Assembly (NCBI GenBank): GCA_035576005.1
Contig: DATLXH010000109.1
Coordinates: forward strand, 49,839 to 113,838
Reading direction: 5' to 3'
Source of the DNA: DATLXH01 sp035576005
GTDB taxonomy: Bacteria > Acidobacteriota > Thermoanaerobaculia > Gp7-AA8
Length of the DNA stretch: 64,000 nucleotides
The translations under genes were made by a program, and so were the position numbers. The notes beneath the pieces are model-generated. The model was not told the origin of the DNA, made no database searches, and saw only the letters and a list, made by a program, of their open reading frames with translations. Below are positions 30,925 through 38,599 of the stretch, piece by piece. How positions within the stretch are numbered: position 1 is the first letter of the stretch; every line of letters starts with the position of its first letter.

Positions 30925-31506
30925 TCACTTTACTGCGCGTTTTCGTCCAGCTTCTGTGTCACTCGTTGCCAGGAATTCGCGGAGCTGCTCGTACGCCCTG
31001 CCGCGATGAGAGACTTGATCCTTCTCTTCCGGCTCCATCTCTGCGAATGTTTTTTTTGAGTCGCGGGGAACGAACCATGGGTCCCAACCGAAGGTCTCTT
31101 CGCCGCGCGGTTGAACGAGGATCTCTCCCTCAATCTGGCCGATGAAGATGTGGGATTGCGCGCCATCCCAGTAACCGAGACAGCATTGCGCAAGAGCTCG
31201 GCGATCGCGTAGGGCGTAGGCAATTGCTCCGAGTCCTGTGCCGCCGGCATTCTCGAGGAGCCAGCGTACGTAGGGACCTGGGAAGTTTCCCAGTTCCACG
31301 AAGCCGAGCGACACATCTTCCACAAGCAAACGGTTATAGCCCTTGGCCTTCGCCGTCTCGAGCTTATGGCGCGTGATCTCTTCAGCGGTGGCAGCCTGAA
31401 TCTCAGGAAGGCTTATCGATACGCGAAGCAGTGGCTGGCGAAGGATACGCTCGGCCTCGATTGCTTTTTTGGGATTGGAGGAGACGAGGATGAGAGGGTC
31501 ATTCAT
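30925..31506 (-). CDS. rdgB: Non-canonical purine NTP pyrophosphatase (RdgB/HAM1)
   Basis: This 193-residue enzyme removes dITP, XTP and similar nucleotides. It has the N-terminal ILVSSNPKKAIEAERIL substrate loop, LVEDVSLGFVELGNFPGPYV with the conserved Asp, ETFGWDPWFVP and KDQVSHRGRAYEQL at the C-terminus. The first motif is SSNPKK rather than the common TxNxGK, and the region after is somewhat divergent, but the family call is safe. It follows the anti-sigma gene by 56 bases. Confidence 0.9.
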   Translation of the reverse strand: MNDPLILVSSNPKKAIEAERILRQPLLRVSISLPEIQAATAEEITRHKLETAKAKGYNRLLVEDVSLGFVELGNFPGPYVRWLLENAGGTGLGAIAYALRDRRALAQCCLGYWDGAQSHIFIGQIEGEILVQPRGEETFGWDPWFVPRDSKKTFAEMEPEEKDQVSHRGRAYEQLREFLATSDTEAGRKRAVK

Positions 31507-31562
31507 CGGCGCATTCTACGTCAGCAACCCTCGCAAGCGGCGACGAACAGCATATCGGAAAT

Positions 31563-31799
31563 TCAGCTCTCCGACCGCGAGCCGGTCCCTGTACCAGCCA
31601 GCCGACTTCTCAATTGCTCGGGCGCAGAGAATCGCGCCAGACGTCGCTTCAGGAACGAACGGATACGACGATGAATCGTGAGCCGATCGTCGCAGTCTTT
31701 ACATTCATCGAGATGCTTGCGCACATCGAGCTTCTTTGCATCACCAAGCTGTTCGTCAAGGAAGAAATAGGCGATTCGTTTTACGTCGTCACACAGCAT
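31563..31799 (-). CDS. ZAS-type (RsrA-like) zinc anti-sigma factor
   Basis: This is a 78-residue protein whose zinc signature is exact: Cys3, His29, Cys33, Cys36. The spacings of 26, 4 and 3 are the same as in the redox-responsive anti-sigma RsrA. The ATG at 31799 follows AGAGG by seven bases; longer frames are shadows of the sigma gene. It should hold the adjacent sigma factor inactive under reducing conditions and release it after thiol oxidation. The C-terminal half is basic. The context and spacing make the pairing strong, though no experiment is available. Confidence 0.88.
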   Translation of the reverse strand: MLCDDVKRIAYFFLDEQLGDAKKLDVRKHLDECKDCDDRLTIHRRIRSFLKRRLARFSAPEQLRSRLAGTGTGSRSES

Positions 31800-31848
31800 G
31801 CGAGGACCTCTCGGGATTGAAGTGACGAATGCGCCTCTGCAAACTGGG

Positions 31849-32613
31849 TTACTCGAGCTGGAATTCCTCTTCAGTCTCTTCCTCGAGCTCGAAATCGAAC
31901 TCGGCGTCGCCTGCGAACAAGGCCGTTTCGTCCTCTCCCTCTTCCGCTTCCACAACTTCTGGAGCGTCAGCAACGGCTGATTTCTTTCTCGTCTTCGTTT
32001 CATCCTTGCGGGAGCGCATCTTCGCGGGCTCGCCGCTCCTGATGTAGCCGTACTTTTTCGCGTACTCGAGCAGCGTGCGCTCGAGCATCTTGCGTCCGCG
32101 ATATAGACGCGACATCACAGTTCCGACCGGACAGTCGAGAATCTCAGCAATCTCTTTGTAGGAAAAACCTTCGATGTCGGCGAGAAGGACGACCATTTTG
32201 TAGTCGTGAGGCAACGTGTCGAGTGCCTTCTTGACGTCCTCGTCCATCATGTCCTGGAAGATCTCGCTTTCCGGATCCTTGATCAGATCAGGAGCGTTCT
32301 TCTGGATCACGCGCTCATACGACTCTTCGATCTCCGAAAAATCGATCTTATGCGGCGTCAGCTTCTTCTTCCGATAGTTGTTGATGAAGGTGTTCTTCAT
32401 GATCTTGAAGAGCCACGCCTTGAAGTTCGTCCCTTCCTCGAATTTGTCGTAGTATTTGTACGCCTTGAGATAGGTCTCCTGAACCAGATCCTCGGCATCC
32501 TCGGAGTTCCGGGTCATGCGATACGCGGTGTTATAGAGAGAGTCGACGTACGGCATCGCCGCTTTCTCAAAGTTCCAGCCCTGTTCGTGCTCGTAGGCTT
32601 CAGCGCTCTTCAT
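31849..32613 (-). CDS. ECF sigma factor, SigR/RpoE-like (ECF12-type)
   Basis: The 254-residue sigma-70-family factor has region 2 as in the SigR group (AYRMTRNSEDAEDLVQETYL and GTNFKAWLFKIMKNTFINNY) and region 4 with a helix-turn-helix (FSYKEIAEILDCPVGTVMSR). After region 4, from about residue 190, there is a basic stretch and then a strongly acidic tail of about 40 residues ending FELEEETEEEFQLE, not present in ordinary ECF factors. The gene precedes the RsrA-like anti-sigma by 49 bases. Together they suggest a thiol-oxidation response. Targets are unknown. Confidence 0.92.
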   Translation of the reverse strand: MKSAEAYEHEQGWNFEKAAMPYVDSLYNTAYRMTRNSEDAEDLVQETYLKAYKYYDKFEEGTNFKAWLFKIMKNTFINNYRKKKLTPHKIDFSEIEESYERVIQKNAPDLIKDPESEIFQDMMDEDVKKALDTLPHDYKMVVLLADIEGFSYKEIAEILDCPVGTVMSRLYRGRKMLERTLLEYAKKYGYIRSGEPAKMRSRKDETKTRKKSAVADAPEVVEAEEGEDETALFAGDAEFDFELEEETEEEFQLE

Positions 32614-32987
32614 GGATTCTCCAGTGGATGGGTCGCGAGTTATGCGACAGGTGAATGATTTTCATAAGTCGTGCCGCTCAACCCTTTGATTCATGAGCCT
32701 CGGTTATGGTTACGAAGCTCGAGGCATTCAGGATTTGTGCGACACGTAAAACATTGAATCTGAATCAGTTAAACTTCCTACACCGCTTGACCCCTCCTCC
32801 AGCCCCTCATGACACCAGCGCCGAATTCAAGTCATCTGAGTTCGCAGCGATGTCCTCGGAAGATGGAATTTGAGGTAAAAACAGGACTGCACGGGAAGGT
32901 TCGATCGTTAAAACCGGACTAAAACGCCTGATCGCCGAAGGGAAATTCCTTTCGAGCGACGTACTCTATCAGCGGTGGCAGGAAATT
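32614..32987. other. Intergenic region between the sigma-factor gene and the J-protein gene
   Basis: I see no open frame with coding character and no repeat here. The minus-strand promoter of the sigma operon should be near 32614-32760, but no match to a standard promoter is clear. An autoregulated ECF promoter is possible. Confidence 0.5.
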
Positions 32988-33719
32988 TCAATCCCACCCC
33001 TCGGACGCCATGAGCCGTTCGTAGACCCGTGTGATCTGGATGAAACGCTCGGCTGCAGCGGCGCGCTCGTCGGCCGGATGGTCGTGAAAACGGTCGGGGT
33101 GGTGTAGAGCCGCAAGGCGCCGATACGTCGAAACGACACTCTTGCGATCTGCATCGCCTCCAAGGCCCAGCACAGAGAGCATCAGGGATCGGTCGTCCGG
33201 AACCGCGCCAGCCGTCGCCTTCTCGAACAGCGGGCGCGACTCCGCCGAGCCGCGACTTCGCGGCACGGAATCAAACCCATACCGGGTCCGAAGCATGGCA
33301 AGCGAATCCGTGTGAAATCCCAACGCGAAGGCGAGATTCATGAGAGCCGAGTATTGCGACTGCGGAAGCGTCCTGCTTCGGATGACTGCCGCGACTACGC
33401 AGTCTTCCAGGAGAGCCTCACGGTCGGCAGTGGAGCTGATTCTCGAGAACGCCTCTCCCCAGGTTTGAAGGTCGATACTCCCGGTCACCTCTCCTGCATT
33501 ACGCCCTACCCGCCTTAAAGCTTCGCGCGCCTCCTGACCGGTTGCTCCGCCTTCGACGACGATCTGCGTGACGATCGAGGCGGCCAGCGATTCGCGATCG
33601 ATGCTTTCCCTCGCGACGCCGGCCCGTTCACGGCGCTGAAAGACCGCAACCCCGACGAGGAATGCCACCGCGATGATCCCGCCAGCAGCAATCATGAGCA
33701 GAAGTAGGAACAGTTCCAT
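32988..33719 (-). CDS. Membrane-anchored J-domain protein (DjlA-like)
   Basis: This 243-residue protein has an N-terminal transmembrane helix (LFLLLLMIAAGGIIAVAFLV), a helical middle part of TerB-like character (residues about 40-160) and a C-terminal J domain (LMLSVLGLGGDADRKSVVST, then YRRLAALHHPDRFHDH) with the HPD motif needed to stimulate DnaK. The order resembles DjlA. It probably recruits DnaK to the membrane. It stands alone, with a short R2-like remnant upstream at 33764-33800. Confidence 0.82.
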   Translation of the reverse strand: MELFLLLLMIAAGGIIAVAFLVGVAVFQRRERAGVARESIDRESLAASIVTQIVVEGGATGQEAREALRRVGRNAGEVTGSIDLQTWGEAFSRISSTADREALLEDCVVAAVIRSRTLPQSQYSALMNLAFALGFHTDSLAMLRTRYGFDSVPRSRGSAESRPLFEKATAGAVPDDRSLMLSVLGLGGDADRKSVVSTYRRLAALHHPDRFHDHPADERAAAAERFIQITRVYERLMASEGWD

Positions 33720-33810
33720 TGCGAGGACTCAGGATTGCACAGGGTCAACCCAACGGCCTGAACTTAACCCGCATTTCCCACAGATATTGGGCCGCGGCAG
33801 GGCCACCGTC

Positions 33811-34374
33811 TCAGGCCAGCAGAAAATCAACCTGTTCGATTCTCGCGACCAATGCCAGCTCCTCGACAGTCTGCGAGGACAAAGATGTGTCGATCTCGTC
33901 ATCGAGGCTGATCCAGCTTCGACATCCGGCATACGCGCTACTGTTCACGACCTCAACAGGCGACTGCAGCCGCCAGACCCGCAACGCCAGCAACTGTAGC
34001 TTCTGGTCAGCGCGAAATCGAAAACGCTCGTCGAGCGTCTCCCGGGTGAAGATGAACAGCGGCTCGATCCGATCGAGAGCGGCCAGGTCTGAGATCGTCC
34101 AACTCCGAACGACGTCCGCCCAGGATGAAATCGTCACAATTGCTGGCTCGGACTCCCGGTCGGTCTGAGCGAAATGATCTCGACCTTCCGGTTTGAACTG
34201 ATTCTCCTTCTGGTGCAGGTAGGTCGGAAAAAGGTAAAACTGCTCGGCTTCGATGGCGAAGCGCGAGTCCGCTATGCCCCCTTTTCTCAGAATGCAGATC
34301 TGCTCCCCGGTTTGAAGAGCTGAGATCACAGAGGCCCACTCTTTCAACGCCGTGTGGTTCGGAAGCTTCTTCAT
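33811..34374 (-). CDS. DUF1802 family protein
   Basis: This 187-residue protein is of a small conserved family without known function. The N-terminus (NHTALKEWASVISALQTGEQ, then ICILRKGGI) and the aromatic segment FYLFPTYLHQKENQ are recognisable DUF1802 features. The start is the ATG at 34374, in an ATGA overlap with the preceding pterin-synthase gene, so the two proteins are co-translated and may work together. The 14 extra residues of the longer frame are rejected. Confidence 0.8.
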   Translation of the reverse strand: MKKLPNHTALKEWASVISALQTGEQICILRKGGIADSRFAIEAEQFYLFPTYLHQKENQFKPEGRDHFAQTDRESEPAIVTISSWADVVRSWTISDLAALDRIEPLFIFTRETLDERFRFRADQKLQLLALRVWRLQSPVEVVNSSAYAGCRSWISLDDEIDTSLSSQTVEELALVARIEQVDFLLA

Positions 34375-34760
34375 GGGCCGACCCGATAGACGGCCGAGTT
34401 GAACGGCCCTTCCCACACAGTGACGGAACGAACGAGCGCCTTCTCGTTGGCCACGGCCGGAGCCAGCTCGTCAGCAAACCATCGGGCGATGTTCTCTGCC
34501 GATGGATTCAATCTGTCGAACGGTGCCACATCGTTGATGCAACGATAGTCGAGCTTCTTCGCGAGGGACTGCAGCGTGCGTCCCGAGCTCACGAAGTCGA
34601 CCGCGATTGCGTCTCCGTCGAGACCTCGTGTCGAAGCGACGAGCTCCACTTCGACTTTGTATGAATGTCCGTGGAGAGGTTCAGCCTCGCCTCGATAGCT
34701 GCGAAGAAAATGTGCGGATTCGAAGCGGGCCTCGACTCGAATCGTGAATTCACCGGGCAT
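34371..34760 (-). CDS. PTPS/QueD family pterin enzyme, PTPS-III-like
   Basis: This 129-residue T-fold protein has zinc ligands His17, His30 and His32 (FESAHF and LHGHSY). QueD enzymes have CxxxHGH; here the Cys position is Ala26 and Glu27 follows, giving ExxHGH, the pattern reported for PTPS-III enzymes that replace FolB in folate synthesis. A second change is at the catalytic Asp-His pair, which is Asp71-Tyr72 (KLDYRCIND). A C-terminal Glu (VWEGP) is kept. The product is thus more probably a 6-hydroxymethyl-dihydropterin-forming enzyme than a queuosine enzyme, but the lost His makes even that uncertain. Confidence 0.85.
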   Translation of the reverse strand: MPGEFTIRVEARFESAHFLRSYRGEAEPLHGHSYKVEVELVASTRGLDGDAIAVDFVSSGRTLQSLAKKLDYRCINDVAPFDRLNPSAENIARWFADELAPAVANEKALVRSVTVWEGPFNSAVYRVGP

Positions 34761-34846
34761 GATGCGTCACAGTGTAGCTGGCAGCCCACGGTTCCAGTGG
34801 GGCGATCGACAGGTCGATCGAGGCCATCGTGTAGAATCCGGCCTCA

Positions 34847-35533
34847 ATGCCGTTGCCCAAGAGTCTCCTCTGTGTCAGCTGTAAGCACACGTACCCCGAA
34901 GGTTGGAAGCGCTGCCCTTATTGCGGTTACGACGAAGTCCGGGCCCGGCAGGAGGCCCAGCTGGCGCGTGTGACCGCAGAAAAGAAACGGCTCGAACAGG
35001 CAGCAATGCGTCCCCGCTCGCAGCGTCCGGGTGAGAGACCCCGCAAGGGAGACAAGCTTCCCCAGCGTCAGGAAGGTGGCGGCAGACCTCGCGGCAATCG
35101 CCCTGGACAGCGTGAGCGAAACAGCCAGGAACGCAGCACTGGAGCGCCGAGACCTCCGAGGAGCGACCGTCCGCCGCGGCAGGGGCAGTCAGTTGCTGCC
35201 TCACGGCCAGCTGAAGTCAGAAACCAACCTACTGTGAATCCGCCGGCAGGATCGGCTGGACCAGGGGGCGAAAATCGTCCGCGGCGAGAGCGACCTCGCC
35301 GGCGCGGGCGCCGGCGCCCCGAGGGTTCGATGGGTGAGCCCGGTACTTCGAGCCCGGACTCATTGGCCCAGAGCCCGGGAGTCGTGGCTGCGCAGCCACG
35401 ACTCCCGGGTCCCGATGCGCCGGGTGAAGGGAAACCGCAGGAGGGAGGAGTCAAGAAGAAACGGCGACGTTTCAGACGCCGCCCCGGCGGCGGTGGGGGC
35501 AACACTCCGCGACCTGGCGGCAAGCAGCCGTAG
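34847..35533 (+). CDS. Zinc-ribbon protein with long basic RG/P-rich tail
   Basis: This 228-residue protein has two CxxC pairs (Cys9-Cys12 in LCVSCKHTYPEGWK and Cys23-Cys26 in RCPYCGYDEV) that make a small zinc ribbon in residues 5 to 30. A helix rich in Arg/Glu follows (RARQEAQLARVTAEKKRLEQ). From residue about 55 to the end it is a disordered tract of Arg, Gly, Pro, Gln and Ser with RRERPRRRGRRRP and KKKRRRFRRRPGGGGG clusters. This composition suggests RNA binding or association with ribosomes or degradosome-type bodies. No homologue is recognised with confidence. Confidence 0.75.
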   Translation: MPLPKSLLCVSCKHTYPEGWKRCPYCGYDEVRARQEAQLARVTAEKKRLEQAAMRPRSQRPGERPRKGDKLPQRQEGGGRPRGNRPGQRERNSQERSTGAPRPPRSDRPPRQGQSVAASRPAEVRNQPTVNPPAGSAGPGGENRPRRERPRRRGRRRPEGSMGEPGTSSPDSLAQSPGVVAAQPRLPGPDAPGEGKPQEGGVKKKRRRFRRRPGGGGGNTPRPGGKQP

Positions 35534-35552
35534 AACGCGAGCTGCGCGACAA

Positions 35553-35602
35553 AGACAAGAGTGTCTGTCCTACATGCGCGTCTGGGACAGACACTCTTGT
35601 CT
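35553..35602. repeat. R4 inverted repeat (18-bp arms)
   Basis: AGACAAGAGTGTCTGTCC (35553-35570) is followed by 14 bases and then its exact reverse complement (35585-35602). It could work as a terminator-like hairpin after the zinc-ribbon gene. R2-like remnants follow near 35660-35725. Confidence 0.8.
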
Positions 35603-35733
35603 GTCACGCGGACCGTCAATTGAACGTCGTCGTTTGCACAAGCTGCCTCGTATCAACCAACCGATGCGCTTCGCACCCATGCCGTCATCTTCACGACGAA
35701 GGGCTGTGAGAAACAGCCGCTAGCCCGTGTCGC

Positions 35734-36648
35734 TCACGCTGTCGGTTGCTCGACAAGGGGCTGCTGACTGTTGCGCACGATGTAGCGCACCGAGCACTCG
35801 GCGAATCCTTCGCACCGGACACAATACCGATCCTCATTTTCCGGCTTGAAGTCTGCGGGCGAGGGACAGATATTGACTCCACGGACGATCTCTGCCGTCT
35901 GCGCCTGTCGCAGTGACTCGATTTCAGGCTGGACTCCCCCACTGAGGCTCTCCTTGATCTGACGGAAACGGACAAGGTTCCCCTCCCCTGCCCCGTCGAC
36001 AACGGGAGTCAGTGGACCCTCGGGCAGTGGATTCTGGAGCGCCGGCCGTCGCTTCCGAGGCAGCGGAAATCCCGCGTTCGTAATCAGGGAGAAATAGACG
36101 AAGCTTGCCGCAGCCCCTCCCGCGGCGGCGATGCTGGGAAGACTGCCCACGAGGACCCCAAGCAGGAGAATGCCGAGAGCGAAGTATGCAATCCATCGCA
36201 CTTTGACCGGCAGCACGAGGAAAACGTAGAAAGTCTGATCGGGATTGAGCCTGGCGAAGACGAAGAGAAGCGAGTAGCTCAGAAACAACGAGCTGAGAAG
36301 GGGAGCAGGAAACAGAAGCGCCACTGCCGCGGATGCCAGCGTCGAGAGCAGGAAGAAGATCGCAAAGTGAAGCGTCCCGAGCTGCTCCTCAACCGCGGAT
36401 CCCATGATGTAGAGCACCATGAGACTGAAGAAGAGACCGAGGGCGGGACTCCCCAGAAACGACCCCTGGACGAACTGGTACGTGAACAGGCGCCAGAGCT
36501 GGCCGCTGAGTACGGCTCCCCGCTCAAACTGGAAGATGGCCTGGTAGCGCTCCTGATCCTGAATCTGCAGGAAAAAAAACGCGATGTTCAGGAAGAGCAG
36601 GACGTAAATCGAATGCAGGTTCTCGCGAGAAGATCGGATAAGCGACAT
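35734..36648 (-). CDS. Rhomboid-fold membrane protein lacking the catalytic dyad, with C-terminal Cys cluster
   Basis: This 304-residue protein has six membrane spans in its first 210 residues. The rhomboid-like LWRLFTYQFVQGSFLGSP and GSAVEEQLGTLHFAIFFLLS segments are present. The serine motif of TM4 (GxSG) is replaced by LFLSYSLLFVFA, and the TM6 histidine (normally HLGGALAG) is replaced by AAGGAAASF. It should therefore be an inactive rhomboid. The cytosolic tail ends in four cysteines (Cys, then 15 residues, Cys, 2, Cys, 5, Cys) and may hold a metal. It is the last gene after DUF192. Confidence 0.8.
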   Translation of the reverse strand: MSLIRSSRENLHSIYVLLFLNIAFFFLQIQDQERYQAIFQFERGAVLSGQLWRLFTYQFVQGSFLGSPALGLFFSLMVLYIMGSAVEEQLGTLHFAIFFLLSTLASAAVALLFPAPLLSSLFLSYSLLFVFARLNPDQTFYVFLVLPVKVRWIAYFALGILLLGVLVGSLPSIAAAGGAAASFVYFSLITNAGFPLPRKRRPALQNPLPEGPLTPVVDGAGEGNLVRFRQIKESLSGGVQPEIESLRQAQTAEIVRGVNICPSPADFKPENEDRYCVRCEGFAECSVRYIVRNSQQPLVEQPTA

Positions 36649-36705
36649 GGTTGGCTCTTTCGGGCAGGTCGGAGCCGGTAACCCCACCTCGCAGCGTCTT
36701 ATTCG

Positions 36706-37197
36706 TTACCGGGCCTGCGCCCAGTCGATCCCGGCAAGGCGCAATTTCTGACCGACCGCAAGAGCATGCGCCTGCGCCTGCCCACCTGCGAGCTCGAGGA
36801 CCGCGTCGGCGGGAACGCCGGGCGGGTAACTTCGACAAGGGTCCGCCTGGCACGGGACAGCATTCGAGTGGATGGCGCGAATCGTTCCATCCCTTGCGAG
36901 CCAGATCATGTCGAGCTTGATCAGTGTATTCTTCATCCAGAACGCGTGCTCTGCGGGTGCGGGGAAGAGAAAGATCATTCCGCGATCGAGTGCAAGACTC
37001 TCCCGGAACATCAGGCCTTGTGCACGCGTCTCGTCGTTTGCAACCACTTCAACAGTTACCTCGAAGCCGTCGGGCAGCGTGACCATGGACCGGCGCTCTG
37101 TCGTACCGGTTCCGATCCCGGTAGGGAGCTGCCCCCTGTCCGCTGAGCACATCACGATCATCATCATCGACGCGAGAATAAGCCGCTCAACTTTCAT
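36706..37197 (-). CDS. DUF192 family protein, exported
   Basis: This 163-residue protein has a signal-like N-terminus (MKVERLILASMMMIVMCSAD; the Cys may be a weak lipobox). DUF192 follows, with ARAQ-type segment NDETRAQGLMFRESLALDRG, FLFPAPAEHAFWMKNTLIKL with DMIW, and YPPGVPADAVLELAGG. The ATG at 37197 overlaps the end of the response-regulator gene. The family has no agreed function. Members often have this length and are exported. Confidence 0.85.
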   Translation of the reverse strand: MKVERLILASMMMIVMCSADRGQLPTGIGTGTTERRSMVTLPDGFEVTVEVVANDETRAQGLMFRESLALDRGMIFLFPAPAEHAFWMKNTLIKLDMIWLARDGTIRAIHSNAVPCQADPCRSYPPGVPADAVLELAGGQAQAHALAVGQKLRLAGIDWAQAR

Positions 37198-38599
37198 GGG
37201 GTTCCTCTGATTCAGGCTCACTCTCTTCGTCCGTCTGCTTCGGAATCAAATCGTATTTCTTCGCATAATAACGAAACGAGCGGAATGACATCTGGAGCAG
37301 CTCGGCCGCCTGAGTCTGCACTCCATCGGTCCGCGCCAGAGCCTTGAGCATGAAGGTCTTGCCGATGGTCTCCAGATGTTTTTCGAGACTCATGCCCTCG
37401 TCCGGGATCTCCCAGAGTCCTCCAGCCGTTTCGAGTCCCAGCACGACTTGATCCGGCAGCGAACGGGTAGTGACGACGTCCTCCGGCTCCAGAGCAATCG
37501 TCCTCTCGATCACATTCTCGAGCTCCCGCACGTTGCCGGGCCACGCATATTTTTCGAGCACGCGCATCGCATCGACCGAGATCCGCTTCTGCGGCATCCC
37601 CATGCTGCTGCAGAATTTGGAAATGAAATGGTGCGCCAGCAGGGGAATGTCCTCCTTCCGATGCCGCAACGGAGGAAGCTCGATTGGAATGACATTGATC
37701 CTGTAAAAAAGATCTTCGCGAAACGTTCCCTTCTGAATGGACTCGGCGAGATCGCGATTGGTGGCCGTCAGAATACGGACGTCTACCTGCACTTCGGCGT
37801 TACCTCCGACCTTGCGGACAACACGGTCCTGCAGAACGCGGAGGAGTTTGATCTGCATTGCTGTGGTCATCTCTCCGATCTCGTCGAGAAAGACCGTTCC
37901 TCGCTCCGCTTCCTGCAGCAGCCCCTTCTTCTCGCGGATCGCTCCGGTAAACGCGCCTCGCTCGTGGCCGAAAAGCTCGGACTCGAGGAGATTTTCCGGA
38001 AGGGCGCCGCAGTTGATCGAAACGAATTTCCCGCGACGTCCGGAGTTGTAATGGATCGCCCGCGCGATCAGCTCTTTTCCTGTTCCTGATTCCCCGGAGA
38101 TAAGGACGGTCGACGTGTTGGGAGCGATGCGGGCGACGATCGAAAAGATCTCCTGCATCTTGCGGCTTCTGCCGATGATGTTGTTGAACGTGAAGCGCTC
38201 TTCGAGCGCGTTCCGGAGATGAATATTCTCGTCCTCGAGCTCGAGTCGCTCGAATGCTTTCCGGACGATGATCTTGAGCTCTTCGATATCGAACGGTTTG
38301 GCGATGTAGTCGAACGCTCCGGCCTTGAGTGCTTCGACAGCGGACCTGGTCGACGTGAATGCCGTGATCATGATGATCGGGAGTGACGGCTTCTGCGTCT
38401 TGACCTCTTTGATGAAGTCGATGCCGGAGCCGTCGGCCAGCATCAGATCGCAAAGAATGACGTCGGGCTCCTCTTTCGCGAACTGGATCCTGGCTTCGGC
38501 GAGGGACTCCACGCTCTCGACCTTCCATCCTTCGCCTTCAAAGACGATGGTGAGAAAGTCGCGGAGGGAGGCTTCGTCATCAACAATAAGCAGGCTCAT
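37187..38599 (-). CDS. Sigma-54-dependent response regulator (PilR/NtrC type)
   Basis: This 470-residue protein has a receiver domain with Asp7, Asp8, the phospho-acceptor Asp51, Thr79 and Lys101. The AAA+ domain has the Walker A GESGTGKE (169-176), the sigma-54 contact GAFTGA (215-220), FLDEIGEM and the arginine-finger region, and a C-terminal Fis-type helix-turn-helix follows (TQAAELLQMSFRSFRYYAKK). The end of the helix-turn-helix is like PilR. No histidine kinase is present next to it. Its ATG overlaps the stop of the upstream helicase gene (ATGA), an unusual partner. Confidence 0.95.
   Translation of the reverse strand: MSLLIVDDEASLRDFLTIVFEGEGWKVESVESLAEARIQFAKEEPDVILCDLMLADGSGIDFIKEVKTQKPSLPIIMITAFTSTRSAVEALKAGAFDYIAKPFDIEELKIIVRKAFERLELEDENIHLRNALEERFTFNNIIGRSRKMQEIFSIVARIAPNTSTVLISGESGTGKELIARAIHYNSGRRGKFVSINCGALPENLLESELFGHERGAFTGAIREKKGLLQEAERGTVFLDEIGEMTTAMQIKLLRVLQDRVVRKVGGNAEVQVDVRILTATNRDLAESIQKGTFREDLFYRINVIPIELPPLRHRKEDIPLLAHHFISKFCSSMGMPQKRISVDAMRVLEKYAWPGNVRELENVIERTIALEPEDVVTTRSLPDQVVLGLETAGGLWEIPDEGMSLEKHLETIGKTFMLKALARTDGVQTQAAELLQMSFRSFRYYAKKYDLIPKQTDEESEPESEEPHES

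Noticed and set aside
31800..32003. N-terminal extension of the anti-sigma frame
   Set aside because: It is out-of-frame sigma-factor tail sequence; the zinc motif spacing and ribosome-binding site fit the ATG at 31799.
34371..34760. Plain QueD (queuosine) call
   Set aside because: The catalytic Cys is absent and ExxHGH is present; queuosine function would need other evidence.
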